From: Pseudomonadota bacterium
Lineage (GTDB): Bacteria > Pseudomonadota > Gammaproteobacteria > JAKAQQ01
Assembly: GCA_021819635.1 (NCBI GenBank)
Contig: JAKAQQ010000031.1
Span: 1 to 7,644, forward strand
Direction: 5' to 3'
Length of the DNA stretch: 7,644 bases
The position numbers and the translations under genes were made by a program. The number at the start of each line of letters is the position of its first letter. Position 1 is the stretch's first letter. This document shows positions 1 through 4,709 of this stretch, one piece after another. The notes beneath the pieces were generated by a model, which worked only from the letters and a program-made list of their open reading frames with translations, was not told the origin of the DNA and made no database searches.

Positions 1-1
1 C

Positions 2-172
2 GCCGTCCTGGACGGAGAGGACGGCGAGATTCTCCTGCGTCTGCGCCGGCTCGTTCCCGAGTACGAACCGCGGGGCACCCCGCCGCTCGCGCGCCCCGCG
101 CCTCCTTTGCGCGTCGTGGGCGGGGGGGGGGGGCTCGCCGGCGGGGACGCGCAGGACGGGCTCTCCCCATGA
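2..172 (+). CDS. C-terminal end of a probable CapD/FlaA1/WbpM-type nucleotide-sugar dehydratase/epimerase (5' partial)
   Basis: Frame 2 is open from the window edge to a TGA at 170-172 and encodes 56 residues. The first half reads ILLRLRRLVPEYEP, which resembles the C-terminus of the membrane-linked CapD/FlaA1/WbpM polysaccharide proteins, whose last helix is often followed by a PEY-x-P type motif. That family makes 4,6-dehydrated or epimerised UDP-sugars, often for the first sugar of the repeat unit, so it fits beside the rml genes. The remaining ~40 residues are a Pro/Gly/Ala-rich tail, partly encoded by a 12-base G tract, and look unconserved. The stop overlaps the rfbB start (ATGA), which implies translational coupling. 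The catalytic domain lies outside the window, so the family call rests on a short motif recalled from memory; another polysaccharide gene is possible. Confidence 0.55.
   Translation, partial: AVLDGEDGEILLRLRRLVPEYEPRGTPPLARPAPPLRVVGGGGGLAGGDAQDGLSP
122..133 (+). repeat. 12-base poly-G tract in the 3' end of the upstream gene
   Basis: Twelve consecutive G bases encode part of a Gly run near the end of the partial upstream gene, 35 bases before the rfbB start. Mononucleotide G tracts of this length are prone to slippage and are a classic cause of phase variation in surface-polysaccharide loci. Gain of one G would move the upstream reading frame into the rfbB frame, and codons 133-168 in that frame contain no stop, so the two proteins would be fused. 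The tract is directly visible; a role in switching is inference, and a sequencing length error is also possible. Confidence 0.8.
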
Positions 173-1230
173 TCCTGGTCACCGGTGGGGCCGGGTTCAT
201 CGGGACGAACCTCGTGCGCGCGGCCGTGGCCCGCGGCGAGGAGGTTCTCGTCGTCGACCGCCTGGGCTACGCCGCCCAGGAGGCGAATCTCGAGGACGGG
301 GGCGCGCGCGTGCGCCTCGTCGCGCTCGACCTGGCGGCGCCGGGCGACGCCCTCGATCGCCTGCTCGCCGAGGCCCGTCCGCGGGCGGTCGTCCACTGCG
401 CCGCCGAGACCCACGTCGACCGTTCGATCGCCGGTCCGGAGGCCTTCGTCGCGAGCAATCTCGTCGGGACGTTCCGTCTTCTCGAGGCCGTGCGGGCCTA
501 CTGGACCGGGCTTCCGGAGGAGGAGGGGCGCGCCTTCCGCCTCCTCCACGTCTCGACCGACGAGGTCTACGGGTCGCGGGCGCCCGAGGACCCTCCGAAC
601 CGCGAGGGCGATCCCTACGAACCCACGAGTCCGTACGCCGCCACCAAGGCCGGGAGCGACCATCTGGCCCGTGCCTGGCAGCGGACCTACGGTCTTCCGG
701 TGCTCGTCACGAACTGCACCAACAACTACGGGCCCTACCAGTACCCCGAGAAGTTCCTCCCGCTCGTGATCCACCAGGCGCTCCGCGGCCGACCGCTCCC
801 GGTCTACGGCGACGGGCGCCAGGTGCGCGACTGGCTCTACGTCGACGATCACGTCCGGGCGCTCCTTCGTGTCCTTGAGGCGGGAACGGTCGGCGCCACC
901 TACCACGTGAGCGCCGGCCTCGGGCCCACCAACCTCGAGGTACTCGAGCGCCTCTGCGCGATCCTCGACCGTCTGCGCCCGCGTCCCGAGGGCCCGACCC
1001 GGGCGCTCGTCCGCCACGTCACCGACCGGCCCGCGCACGACCGCCGTTACGCCCTGGACAGCACGCGTCTTCGCCGCGAGCTCGGCTGGCGACCGGAGGA
1101 GAGCCTCGAGAGCGGCCTCGAGAAGACGGTGCGCTGGTACCTCGCGCACGAGGACTGGTGGCGGCGGGCGGCGGGCGAGGATTTCCGCCGCTGGCTCGCC
1201 GCGCGCTACGAGCCGGAGGTGGCGCGGTGA
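169..1230 (+). CDS. rfbB: dTDP-glucose 4,6-dehydratase (RmlB/RfbB)
   Basis: Second enzyme of dTDP-L-rhamnose synthesis: it converts dTDP-D-glucose to dTDP-4-keto-6-deoxy-D-glucose in the cytoplasm using bound NAD. The 353-residue length is normal for this extended short-chain dehydrogenase family. The Rossmann NAD motif GGAGFIG is at residues 6-12, [10 protein letters not shown] at 78-87, the catalytic Thr-Asp-Glu triad in STDEVYG at 129-135, and the YxxxK pair is Tyr156/Lys160. Substrate-loop motifs [14 protein letters not shown] (185-198) and [15 protein letters not shown] (214-228) are typical of RmlB rather than of other epimerases. The ATG at 169 overlaps the upstream TGA, and only a distant AGGA (153-156) precedes it, so translation probably depends on coupling. 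Its own stop overlaps the rfbA start (GTGA). Third codon positions are almost all G or C. Confidence 0.98.
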   Translation: MILVTGGAGFIGTNLVRAAVARGEEVLVVDRLGYAAQEANLEDGGARVRLVALDLAAPGDALDRLLAEARPRAVVHCAAETHVDRSIAGPEAFVASNLVGTFRLLEAVRAYWTGLPEEEGRAFRLLHVSTDEVYGSRAPEDPPNREGDPYEPTSPYAATKAGSDHLARAWQRTYGLPVLVTNCTNNYGPYQYPEKFLPLVIHQALRGRPLPVYGDGRQVRDWLYVDDHVRALLRVLEAGTVGATYHVSAGLGPTNLEVLERLCAILDRLRPRPEGPTRALVRHVTDRPAHDRRYALDSTRLRRELGWRPEESLESGLEKTVRWYLAHEDWWRRAAGEDFRRWLAARYEPEVAR

Positions 1231-2114
1231 ACTCCGGCGCGCGCCGGGGCCTGCTTCTGGCCGGAGGGTCGGGCACCCGCCTCTACCCCCTCACGCAGGC
1301 GGTCTCGAAGCAGCTCCTCCCGGTCTACGACAAGCCCCTCGTCTACTACCCCCTCTCGACCCTCATGCTCGCCGGGATCCGCACGATCCTCGTGATCAGC
1401 ACGCCCGCCGACGTCGAGCGGTTCCGCGCGCTCTTGGGCGACGGGAAGGCCTGGGGGCTTGATCTCCGCTACGCCGTCCAGCCCGCCCCCGAGGGGCTCG
1501 CCCAGGCCCTCACCATCGGCGAGCGTTTCCTCGACGGGACGGCGAGCGCCCTCATCCTCGGCGACAACATCTTCTGGGGTCACGGTCTTCCCGCCACGCT
1601 CACCCGGGCCTCCGCCCGACCCGAAGGGGCGACCGCCTTTGCGTACCGGGTGCAGGACCCCGAACGCTACGGGGTGGTCGAGCTCGACCCCGCGGGCCGC
1701 CCGCTCACGATCGAGGAAAAACCGCGCGCGCCCCGAAGCCGCCTCGCCGTGACCGGACTTTATTTTTACGACGCCGAGGCCCCGCGTCTCGCCCGCACGC
1801 TCCGTCCGTCCGCCCGGGGGGAACTCGAGATCACCGACCTCAACCGTCTCTACCTCGAAGCGGGGCGGCTCGAGGTCGTCCCCTTCGGGCGCGGGCACAC
1901 CTGGCTGGACGCCGGGACGCACGACGCCCTTCTCGAGGCCGGGGAGTTCGTCGCCACCCTCGAGCGCCGCCAGGGCGTGAAGGTGGCCTGCCCCGAGGAG
2001 ATTGCCTGGCGGCAGGGCTGGATCGGGGACGGGGACCTCGAACGCTTGGCCGTGCCGCTGGCCAAGAACGGCTACGGGCGCTACCTTCTCGATCTCCTCG
2101 AGGACCGCCGGTGA
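1227..2114 (+). CDS. rfbA: Glucose-1-phosphate thymidylyltransferase (RmlA/RfbA)
   Basis: First enzyme of the pathway: it joins glucose-1-phosphate and dTTP to give dTDP-glucose and pyrophosphate. I place the start at GTG 1227 because GGAGG sits at 1215-1219 with a 7-base spacer, the GTG overlaps the rfbB stop, and the resulting 295 residues match the usual RmlA length. An upstream in-frame ATG at 1158 would add 23 low-complexity residues antisense to no known motif and lies inside rfbB. Motifs counted from this start are the nucleotide-binding [12 protein letters not shown] at 12-23, the substrate-loop [11 protein letters not shown] at 27-37, the metal-site GDN at 112-114, EEKP at 163-166, TGLYFYD at 176-182, ITDLN at 202-206, and [11 protein letters not shown] from 223 with the second metal Asp at 228. 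The stop overlaps the rfbC start (GTGA). Confidence 0.98.
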   Translation: MNSGARRGLLLAGGSGTRLYPLTQAVSKQLLPVYDKPLVYYPLSTLMLAGIRTILVISTPADVERFRALLGDGKAWGLDLRYAVQPAPEGLAQALTIGERFLDGTASALILGDNIFWGHGLPATLTRASARPEGATAFAYRVQDPERYGVVELDPAGRPLTIEEKPRAPRSRLAVTGLYFYDAEAPRLARTLRPSARGELEITDLNRLYLEAGRLEVVPFGRGHTWLDAGTHDALLEAGEFVATLERRQGVKVACPEEIAWRQGWIGDGDLERLAVPLAKNGYGRYLLDLLEDRR

Positions 2115-2665
2115 GCGCCGTCTTCGACCCCGCGCCCCTCGCGGGGGTCGTCGTCGTCCGCCCCACCCTCCACCGCGACGCGCGGGGGTTCTTTCTCGAG
2201 ACCTTCCGGGCGGAGAGCTACGCCCGGGCGGGGATCGCCACCTCCTTCGCCCAGGAGAACCACAGCCGCTCGCGGCGGGGGGTGCTCCGCGGCCTCCACT
2301 ACCAGATCACCCACACGCAGGGGAAGCTTGTCCGCGTCGCCCGCGGACGGGTGTGGGACGCGGTCGTCGATCTCCGCCGGGGCTCGCCCACCTTCGGCCG
2401 CGGTTTCGGGCTCGTCCTCGACGACGAGCGCGGGACCGCGCTCTGGGTCCCGCCGGGCTGCGCCCACGGGTACCTCACGCTGAGCGAGGAGGCGGATTTT
2501 CTCTACGCCTGCACCGACGTCTGGGATCCCGCGGGGGAGCGGACGATCCGCTGGGACGATCCCGATCTTGCGCTTGCCTGGCCGCTCGCGGAGAGCGGCC
2601 CGCCCGTGGTCTCCGAGAAGGACGCCCGGGGGCTCCCCTTCCGCGACGCCCCCCTCTTCCCGTGA
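2111..2665 (+). CDS. rfbC: dTDP-4-dehydrorhamnose 3,5-epimerase (RmlC/RfbC)
   Basis: Third enzyme of the pathway: a cofactor-free cupin that epimerises C3 and C5 of dTDP-4-keto-6-deoxyglucose to give dTDP-4-keto-L-rhamnose. The 184-residue length is standard. Visible signatures are [11 protein letters not shown] at 22-32, QENHS at 48-52, VLRGLHYQ at 58-65 with the catalytic base His63, Lys72, Asp83 in the WDAVVDLR strand, PPGCAHGY at 114-121, the catalytic Tyr132 and Asp171, which by position matches the His-Asp dyad described for Salmonella RmlC. The GTG start overlaps the rfbA stop and is preceded by GAGGA at 2100-2104 with a 6-base spacer. The rfbA-rfbC-rfbD chain implies stoichiometric, coupled translation. 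Confidence 0.97.
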   Translation: MSAVFDPAPLAGVVVVRPTLHRDARGFFLETFRAESYARAGIATSFAQENHSRSRRGVLRGLHYQITHTQGKLVRVARGRVWDAVVDLRRGSPTFGRGFGLVLDDERGTALWVPPGCAHGYLTLSEEADFLYACTDVWDPAGERTIRWDDPDLALAWPLAESGPPVVSEKDARGLPFRDAPLFP

Positions 2666-3546
2666 ACGCCCGCGCCCTCGTCCTGGGCGCCCGCGGGCAG
2701 CTCGGGTGCGCGCTTCTCGAATCCGCCCCGCCCGGGACGGCGGGCGTCGGGCGCGAGGAGGCCGATCTTTGCGATCCCCGGGGCCTCGCCCGTGTTCTCG
2801 ACCGTCACGATCCCGCGGTCGTCCTGAACGCCGCCGCGTGGACGGCGGTCGACCGGGCGGAGGAGGATCCGGAGGGAGCGGAGGCGGTGAACGCCCGCGG
2901 CGTCGCGACCCTCGCCCGTCTCTGCGCCGAGGGCGGGCGGCGCCTCGTCCACGTCTCGACCGACTACGTCTTCGACGGCAAACTCGGCCGCCCGTACCGA
3001 CCCGAGGATCCGTCCGCGCCCCTGAACGTCTACGGAGCGAGCAAGAGGCGGGGGGAGGAGGCCGCGCTCGGGATCCTGGGGGCGCGGGCCGCGGTCGTGC
3101 GGACGTCGTGGCTCTACGCCCCCTGGGGAACGAATTTCCTCCTCACGATCCTCCGTCGGGCGGCCGCGGGGGACGCCCTCCGGGTGGTCGACGACCAACG
3201 CGGGACACCGACGTCGGTTCTCACCTTCGCCCGCCTCCTCTGGGCGGTGGCGGGACGCGACGATCTCGGGGGTCTCTGGCACTGGGCGGACGGGGGGGAG
3301 ACGAGCTGGTGCGGTTTTGCCCGCGCGATCGTGGAGCGCGGCGTGGCCCGCGGGCTTCTCCCGGCCCCGGTGCCGGTCACGGCGGTTGCGACCGTCGAGT
3401 ATCCGCGCCCGGCCCGCCGGCCGGCCGTGAGCGCGCTCGATTCCTCGGCCCTTGCGGAGAGGCTCGGGTTCTCTCCCGTCCCTTGGGAGGACGCCCTTGA
3501 CGAGGTGCTCGGGAGACTCCTCGCGGGCCGAGGGAGCCGGCCGTGA
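2662..3546 (+). CDS. rfbD: dTDP-4-dehydrorhamnose reductase (RmlD/RfbD)
   Basis: Last enzyme of the pathway: NAD(P)H-dependent reduction of dTDP-4-keto-L-rhamnose to dTDP-L-rhamnose. The GTG at 2662 overlaps the rfbC stop and gives 294 residues, the family norm. The cofactor motif GARGQLG is at 9-15, NAAAWTAVDRAE at 56-67, STDYVFDG at 99-106, and the YxxxK pair is Tyr124/Lys128 in NVYGASK. RTSWLY (147-152) and DDQRGTPTS (177-185) are further RmlD hallmarks. The frame stays open for 220 codons upstream through rfbC, but that part is only a high-GC shadow. No Shine-Dalgarno sequence is visible before the GTG (the preceding bases are pyrimidine-rich), so initiation probably needs ribosomes finishing rfbC. 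This gene ends the tightly overlapping block. Confidence 0.97.
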   Translation: MNARALVLGARGQLGCALLESAPPGTAGVGREEADLCDPRGLARVLDRHDPAVVLNAAAWTAVDRAEEDPEGAEAVNARGVATLARLCAEGGRRLVHVSTDYVFDGKLGRPYRPEDPSAPLNVYGASKRRGEEAALGILGARAAVVRTSWLYAPWGTNFLLTILRRAAAGDALRVVDDQRGTPTSVLTFARLLWAVAGRDDLGGLWHWADGGETSWCGFARAIVERGVARGLLPAPVPVTAVATVEYPRPARRPAVSALDSSALAERLGFSPVPWEDALDEVLGRLLAGRGSRP

Positions 3547-3666
3547 GGAGTGAGGGTCGTCACGCCTCCGCCGACGGTGGGTGCGGTGAGCGTACTGTCG
3601 GATGGACCTCGGCCAGAAGAGGGGCGCGGGCGAGACGGATTGCACGCGATGCCCGCCGGGAGTAGG

Positions 3667-3708
3667 CCAAGGAACGTCCGGGTGTCGGCCGTCCGAAGTT
3701 CCTGATGG
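3667..3708. repeat. Imperfect hairpin, 9 bp stem
   Basis: CCAAGGAAC (3667-3675) pairs with GTTCCT (3698-3703) and TGG (3706-3708), with a 2-base bulge. The 22-base loop can form a small inner CCG/CGG stem. It lies just before the stronger hairpin at 3721-3744. Function unknown; no T tract follows, so it is not a typical terminator. Confidence 0.4.
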
Positions 3709-3720
3709 AGGGGGTTGCTT

Positions 3721-3744
3721 GGGAGTGGGGGTTCCCCGACTCCC
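3721..3744. repeat. Strong imperfect palindrome (REP-like hairpin)
   Basis: The arms GGGAGT (3721-3726) and ACTCCC (3739-3744) are perfect complements; one G/G mismatch follows, then GGGG (3728-3731) against CCCC (3734-3737). This ten-pair, very compact structure resembles the small dispersed REP-type palindromes of many proteobacteria. Only one copy is visible in this window, so calling it a member of a repeat family is inference. Confidence 0.5.
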
Positions 3745-3893
3745 TGGACGAGAACCCACTTGCCGAGAACGCAGCGATCGTCGGGGGCGCTCTCCTTGGG
3801 GTCCATGTTCTTGCCCGCCGAGGGCGCTGTCGACGCGTTTGACTCACTCCTTGTGGGGCGTGGTGCACGTCCGCAACGGAGAGGCCCGGGGGA

Positions 3894-3915
3894 GGTCCGA
3901 GGGTTCTTCGGGGCC
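3894..3915. repeat. Short hairpin
   Basis: GG-T-CCGA (3894-3900) pairs with TCGG (3908-3911) and the closing CC (3914-3915), with one bulged G, a G-T wobble and a loop near GGTTC. No T tract follows. Directly after it, GTCGCCTC occurs twice (3916-3923 and 3928-3935), 12 bases apart. Confidence 0.35.
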
Positions 3916-4137
3916 GTCGCCTCTGTCGTCGCCTCGCAGTACGGCACGGGATCCGGTCGGAGAGTTTCATCGGATGTTGTTCCTGCGGTGGGAGTCCGGG
4001 TCGATCCGCTACGCACGCCGCGGGACGGGGCCCGGATGCATCCAGGAAGACAGGAAGGTCGGGAGGAGGGAACCGCCCGAGGCGGGAGACGTGGGGAGAA
4101 GCGCCTCGGTTGCCCGCTCGACCCCGCTACGCCAAAC

Positions 4138-4143
4138 AGGAGG
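4138..4143 (+). promoter_or_regulatory. Strong Shine-Dalgarno sequence with no known gene behind it
   Basis: AGGAGG is followed by a 9-base spacer and ATG at 4153. It is the best Shine-Dalgarno match in this window, better than that of any of the recognised genes, yet it sits in a gap without a recognisable protein. It is the main reason for listing the short frame at 4153-4218. Confidence 0.4.
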
Positions 4144-4152
4144 GGGAAAGCG

Positions 4153-4218
4153 ATGCCGCGTGACGACGGCAGCCCTTGCGTGACGGGGGATCGCCGATCG
4201 GCGTTTCTTTCCAGCTGA
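4153..4218 (+). CDS. Possible 21-codon leader peptide
   Basis: ATG at 4153, 9 bases after AGGAGG, opens a 21-residue frame, MPRDDGSPCVTGDRRSAFLSS, that ends at a TGA at 4216-4218. I do not recognise the peptide. Codons 14-17 overlap the palindrome at 4192-4203, and the frame ends just before the cluster of palindromes at 4231-4368. This is the arrangement of a leader peptide whose translation could affect folding of the RNA behind it, but no run of a single amino acid's codons marks it as a classic amino-acid attenuator. The same frame is open upstream to 3715, so the peptide could be a chance fragment of a random GC-rich frame. Confidence 0.25.
   Translation: MPRDDGSPCVTGDRRSAFLSS
4158..4185. 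repeat. Direct repeat GCGTGACG, 20 bases apart
   Basis: GCGTGACG occurs at 4158-4165 and again at 4178-4185, exactly 20 bases apart or about two helical turns. A related GTGACG is at 4610-4615. Such spacing is seen in paired binding sites for DNA-binding proteins, but chance is quite possible in DNA of this composition. Confidence 0.3.
4192..4210 (+). repeat. Perfect 12-base palindrome followed by a T-rich stretch
   Basis: CGCCGATCGGCG at 4192-4203 is a perfect palindrome and is followed by TTTCTTT (4204-4210). As RNA it would give only a 4-pair stem with a GATC loop, too weak for a confident intrinsic terminator, though the T-rich trailer is the best one in the gap. It may instead be a protein site. 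It lies inside the possible 21-codon leader frame. Confidence 0.35.
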
Positions 4219-4230
4219 CGTGGCAGAGAC

Positions 4231-4284
4231 CACCGGCGAGCCGTGGCGCCACGATCCAGGGAGGACCGTGATCTCTCGCCGGTG
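4231..4284 (+). repeat. 10 bp inverted repeat enclosing a 12-base palindrome
   Basis: CACCGGCGAG (4231-4240) and CTCGCCGGTG (4275-4284) are perfect reverse complements. The 34 bases between them contain a second perfect palindrome, CGTGGCGCCACG, at 4242-4253. The RNA could form a long stem topped by an inner hairpin. The outer right arm overlaps the next palindrome by two bases (4283-4284), so the two structures cannot both form fully; this could be a switch. Confidence 0.5.
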
Positions 4285-4308
4285 TTGCGGGCCGCAACAA
4301 GCGCTTGT
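4283..4308 (+). repeat. Two overlapping perfect palindromes
   Basis: TGTTGCGGgCCGCAACA (4283-4299) has two 8-base arms around a single G. It overlaps ACAAGCGCTTGT (4297-4308), another perfect palindrome. GGCC just before (4290-4293) and after (4309-4312) the second palindrome can extend its stem with a 3-base bulge. Two perfect palindromes sharing three bases are unlikely to be coincidence, but the function is unknown. Confidence 0.5.
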
Positions 4309-4328
4309 GGCCGAAGCATCGCCGTCCT

Positions 4329-4368
4329 TGGTAGCGGTTATCCTACCCCGGATGGCGCCTGCATCCGG
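4329..4368 (+). promoter_or_regulatory. JUMPstart-like 12-mer within two adjacent hairpins
   Basis: TGGTAGCGGTTA (4329-4340) agrees at 11 of 12 bases with the TGGTAGCTGTTA part of enterobacterial JUMPstart elements as I recall them, which lie in the untranslated leaders of polysaccharide operons and contain the RfaH-recruiting ops site. The ops core GGCGGTAGCGT itself is not seen; the bases where it should follow are different. The 12-mer is partly in a hairpin GGTAG/CTACC (4330-4334 with 4343-4347), next to a second hairpin CCGGATG/CATCCGG (4348-4354 with 4362-4368). The position upstream of a flippase gene is right, but the match rests on memory and the element may be chance. Confidence 0.25.
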
Positions 4369-4532
4369 ACGGCATCAGGGGAGGAGACTCTGCGGCGCGC
4401 ATGGGGTGTGCACATGCCGGCGGTGATCGTGCTGTTTCCAACCTGGGGAAGGGGGCAGGATGTCCCGTGCAGGAAGTCGTCGCGGTCATGCGCCGGGCTG
4501 CCGGACGAACGATCTCCCGGCGGAAAGAAAGA

Positions 4533-4594
4533 CCACTGTCCTGCCGATCCTGCTTCCGGGGTGGCGGTCCGAAGAAAGGCAGGGCGGGGAGTGG
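4533..4594 (+). repeat. Nested stem, about 17 bp in three segments
   Basis: Three pairs of complementary segments are nested: CCACT (4533-4537) with AGTGG (4590-4594), CCTGCC (4540-4545) with GGCAGG (4578-4583), and CTTC-GG with CC-GAAG (4553-4559 with 4569-4574, one bulged C). The structure ends about 80 bases before the flippase start, so it would lie in the mRNA leader of wzx. It does not show the conserved core boxes of an integron attC site. Confidence 0.45.
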
Positions 4595-4609
4595 GCCGGG
4601 ACCCGCGCC

Positions 4610-4709
4610 GTGACGGGCACGAGCGGAGGGCCGCCCGGGCAACGGCGTGGGAGCGGTGTGGGGGGGGGCACGGGTGAGTCCGGACGCTACGCCTCGCAGT
4701 GCCCGTGAC
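4610..4709. repeat. 11 bp near-perfect inverted repeat spanning the flippase start
   Basis: GTGACGGGCAC (4610-4620) and GTGCCCGTGAC (4699-4709) are reverse complements except at one position. They flank the G tract and the GTG start of the flippase gene, so in mRNA they could enclose the ribosome binding region in a loop. The effect is inferred only. Confidence 0.35.
4660..4668 (+). repeat. 9-base poly-G tract just upstream of the flippase start
   Basis: Nine G bases end 5 bases before the GTG at 4674 and are the only Shine-Dalgarno-like sequence available for that start. A change in tract length would alter the spacing between ribosome binding site and start codon, and so could tune flippase expression. 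It is the second G tract beside a gene start in this locus. Confidence 0.6.

Larger units (their letters stand above)
3547..4673. other. Long gap without a recognisable gene, rich in inverted repeats
   Basis: About 1.1 kb separate rfbD from the flippase gene, while every other junction in the window is an overlap or a 9-base gap. Several reading frames are open on both strands, but their translations are Arg/Gly/Pro/Ser-rich and Cys-rich, match no family I know, and overlap each other as expected for random GC-rich DNA. I see no tRNA, rRNA, CRISPR array, intact transposase or convincing sigma-70 promoter. What it does contain are many hairpin-forming repeats and one short frame with a strong ribosome binding site, listed separately. 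Its composition lies between the two flanking gene blocks. It could be a structured leader of the wzx genes, or eroded DNA at a recombination junction. Confidence 0.7.

Noticed and set aside
2002..2661. 220-codon N-terminal extension of the rfbD frame
   Set aside because: It is a shadow of rfbA and rfbC; the cofactor motif sits at the usual place only when the start is GTG 2662.
3547..3569. Terminator directly after rfbD
   Set aside because: GGAG-TGA with TCA-CTCC can form a 7-pair bulged stem, but no T tract follows.
2503..3759. 418-codon open frame on the minus strand opposite rfbC/rfbD
   Set aside because: It is antisense to two clear enzymes, its product is Arg/Pro-rich without a known motif, and long antisense frames are expected in DNA with almost only G/C third positions.
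3602..4218. Two overlapping plus-strand frames in the gap (3602-4183 and 3715-4218)
   Set aside because: They overlap each other in different frames, are rich in Gly, Arg, Ser and Cys, have no good ribosome binding site at their first start codons, and resemble no family.
3114..4319. 401-codon minus-strand frame running from the gap into rfbD
   Set aside because: It overlaps rfbD antisense and its gap portion is Ser/Arg/Pro-rich low-complexity sequence; no transposase or other motif could be found.
3839..4344. Sigma-70 promoter pieces (TTGACT at 3839-3844, TATCCT at 4339-4344)
   Set aside because: Neither has a credible partner hexamer at 16-18 bases, and the second lies within a hairpin.
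4533..4594. Integron attC site
   Set aside because: The nested stem has attC-like size, but the conserved core boxes (RYYYAAC and GTTRRRY) are not present at its ends.
3547..4673. CRISPR array, tRNA or rRNA fragment in the gap
   Set aside because: No regularly spaced repeats of CRISPR length, no tRNA T-arm and acceptor pairing, and no recognisable rRNA core sequence were seen.
4460..4708. 82-codon frame from ATG 4460 overlapping the flippase start
   Set aside because: Its last third lies inside wzx in another frame and the translation is Arg/Gly-rich; there is no clear ribosome binding site at a proper distance.
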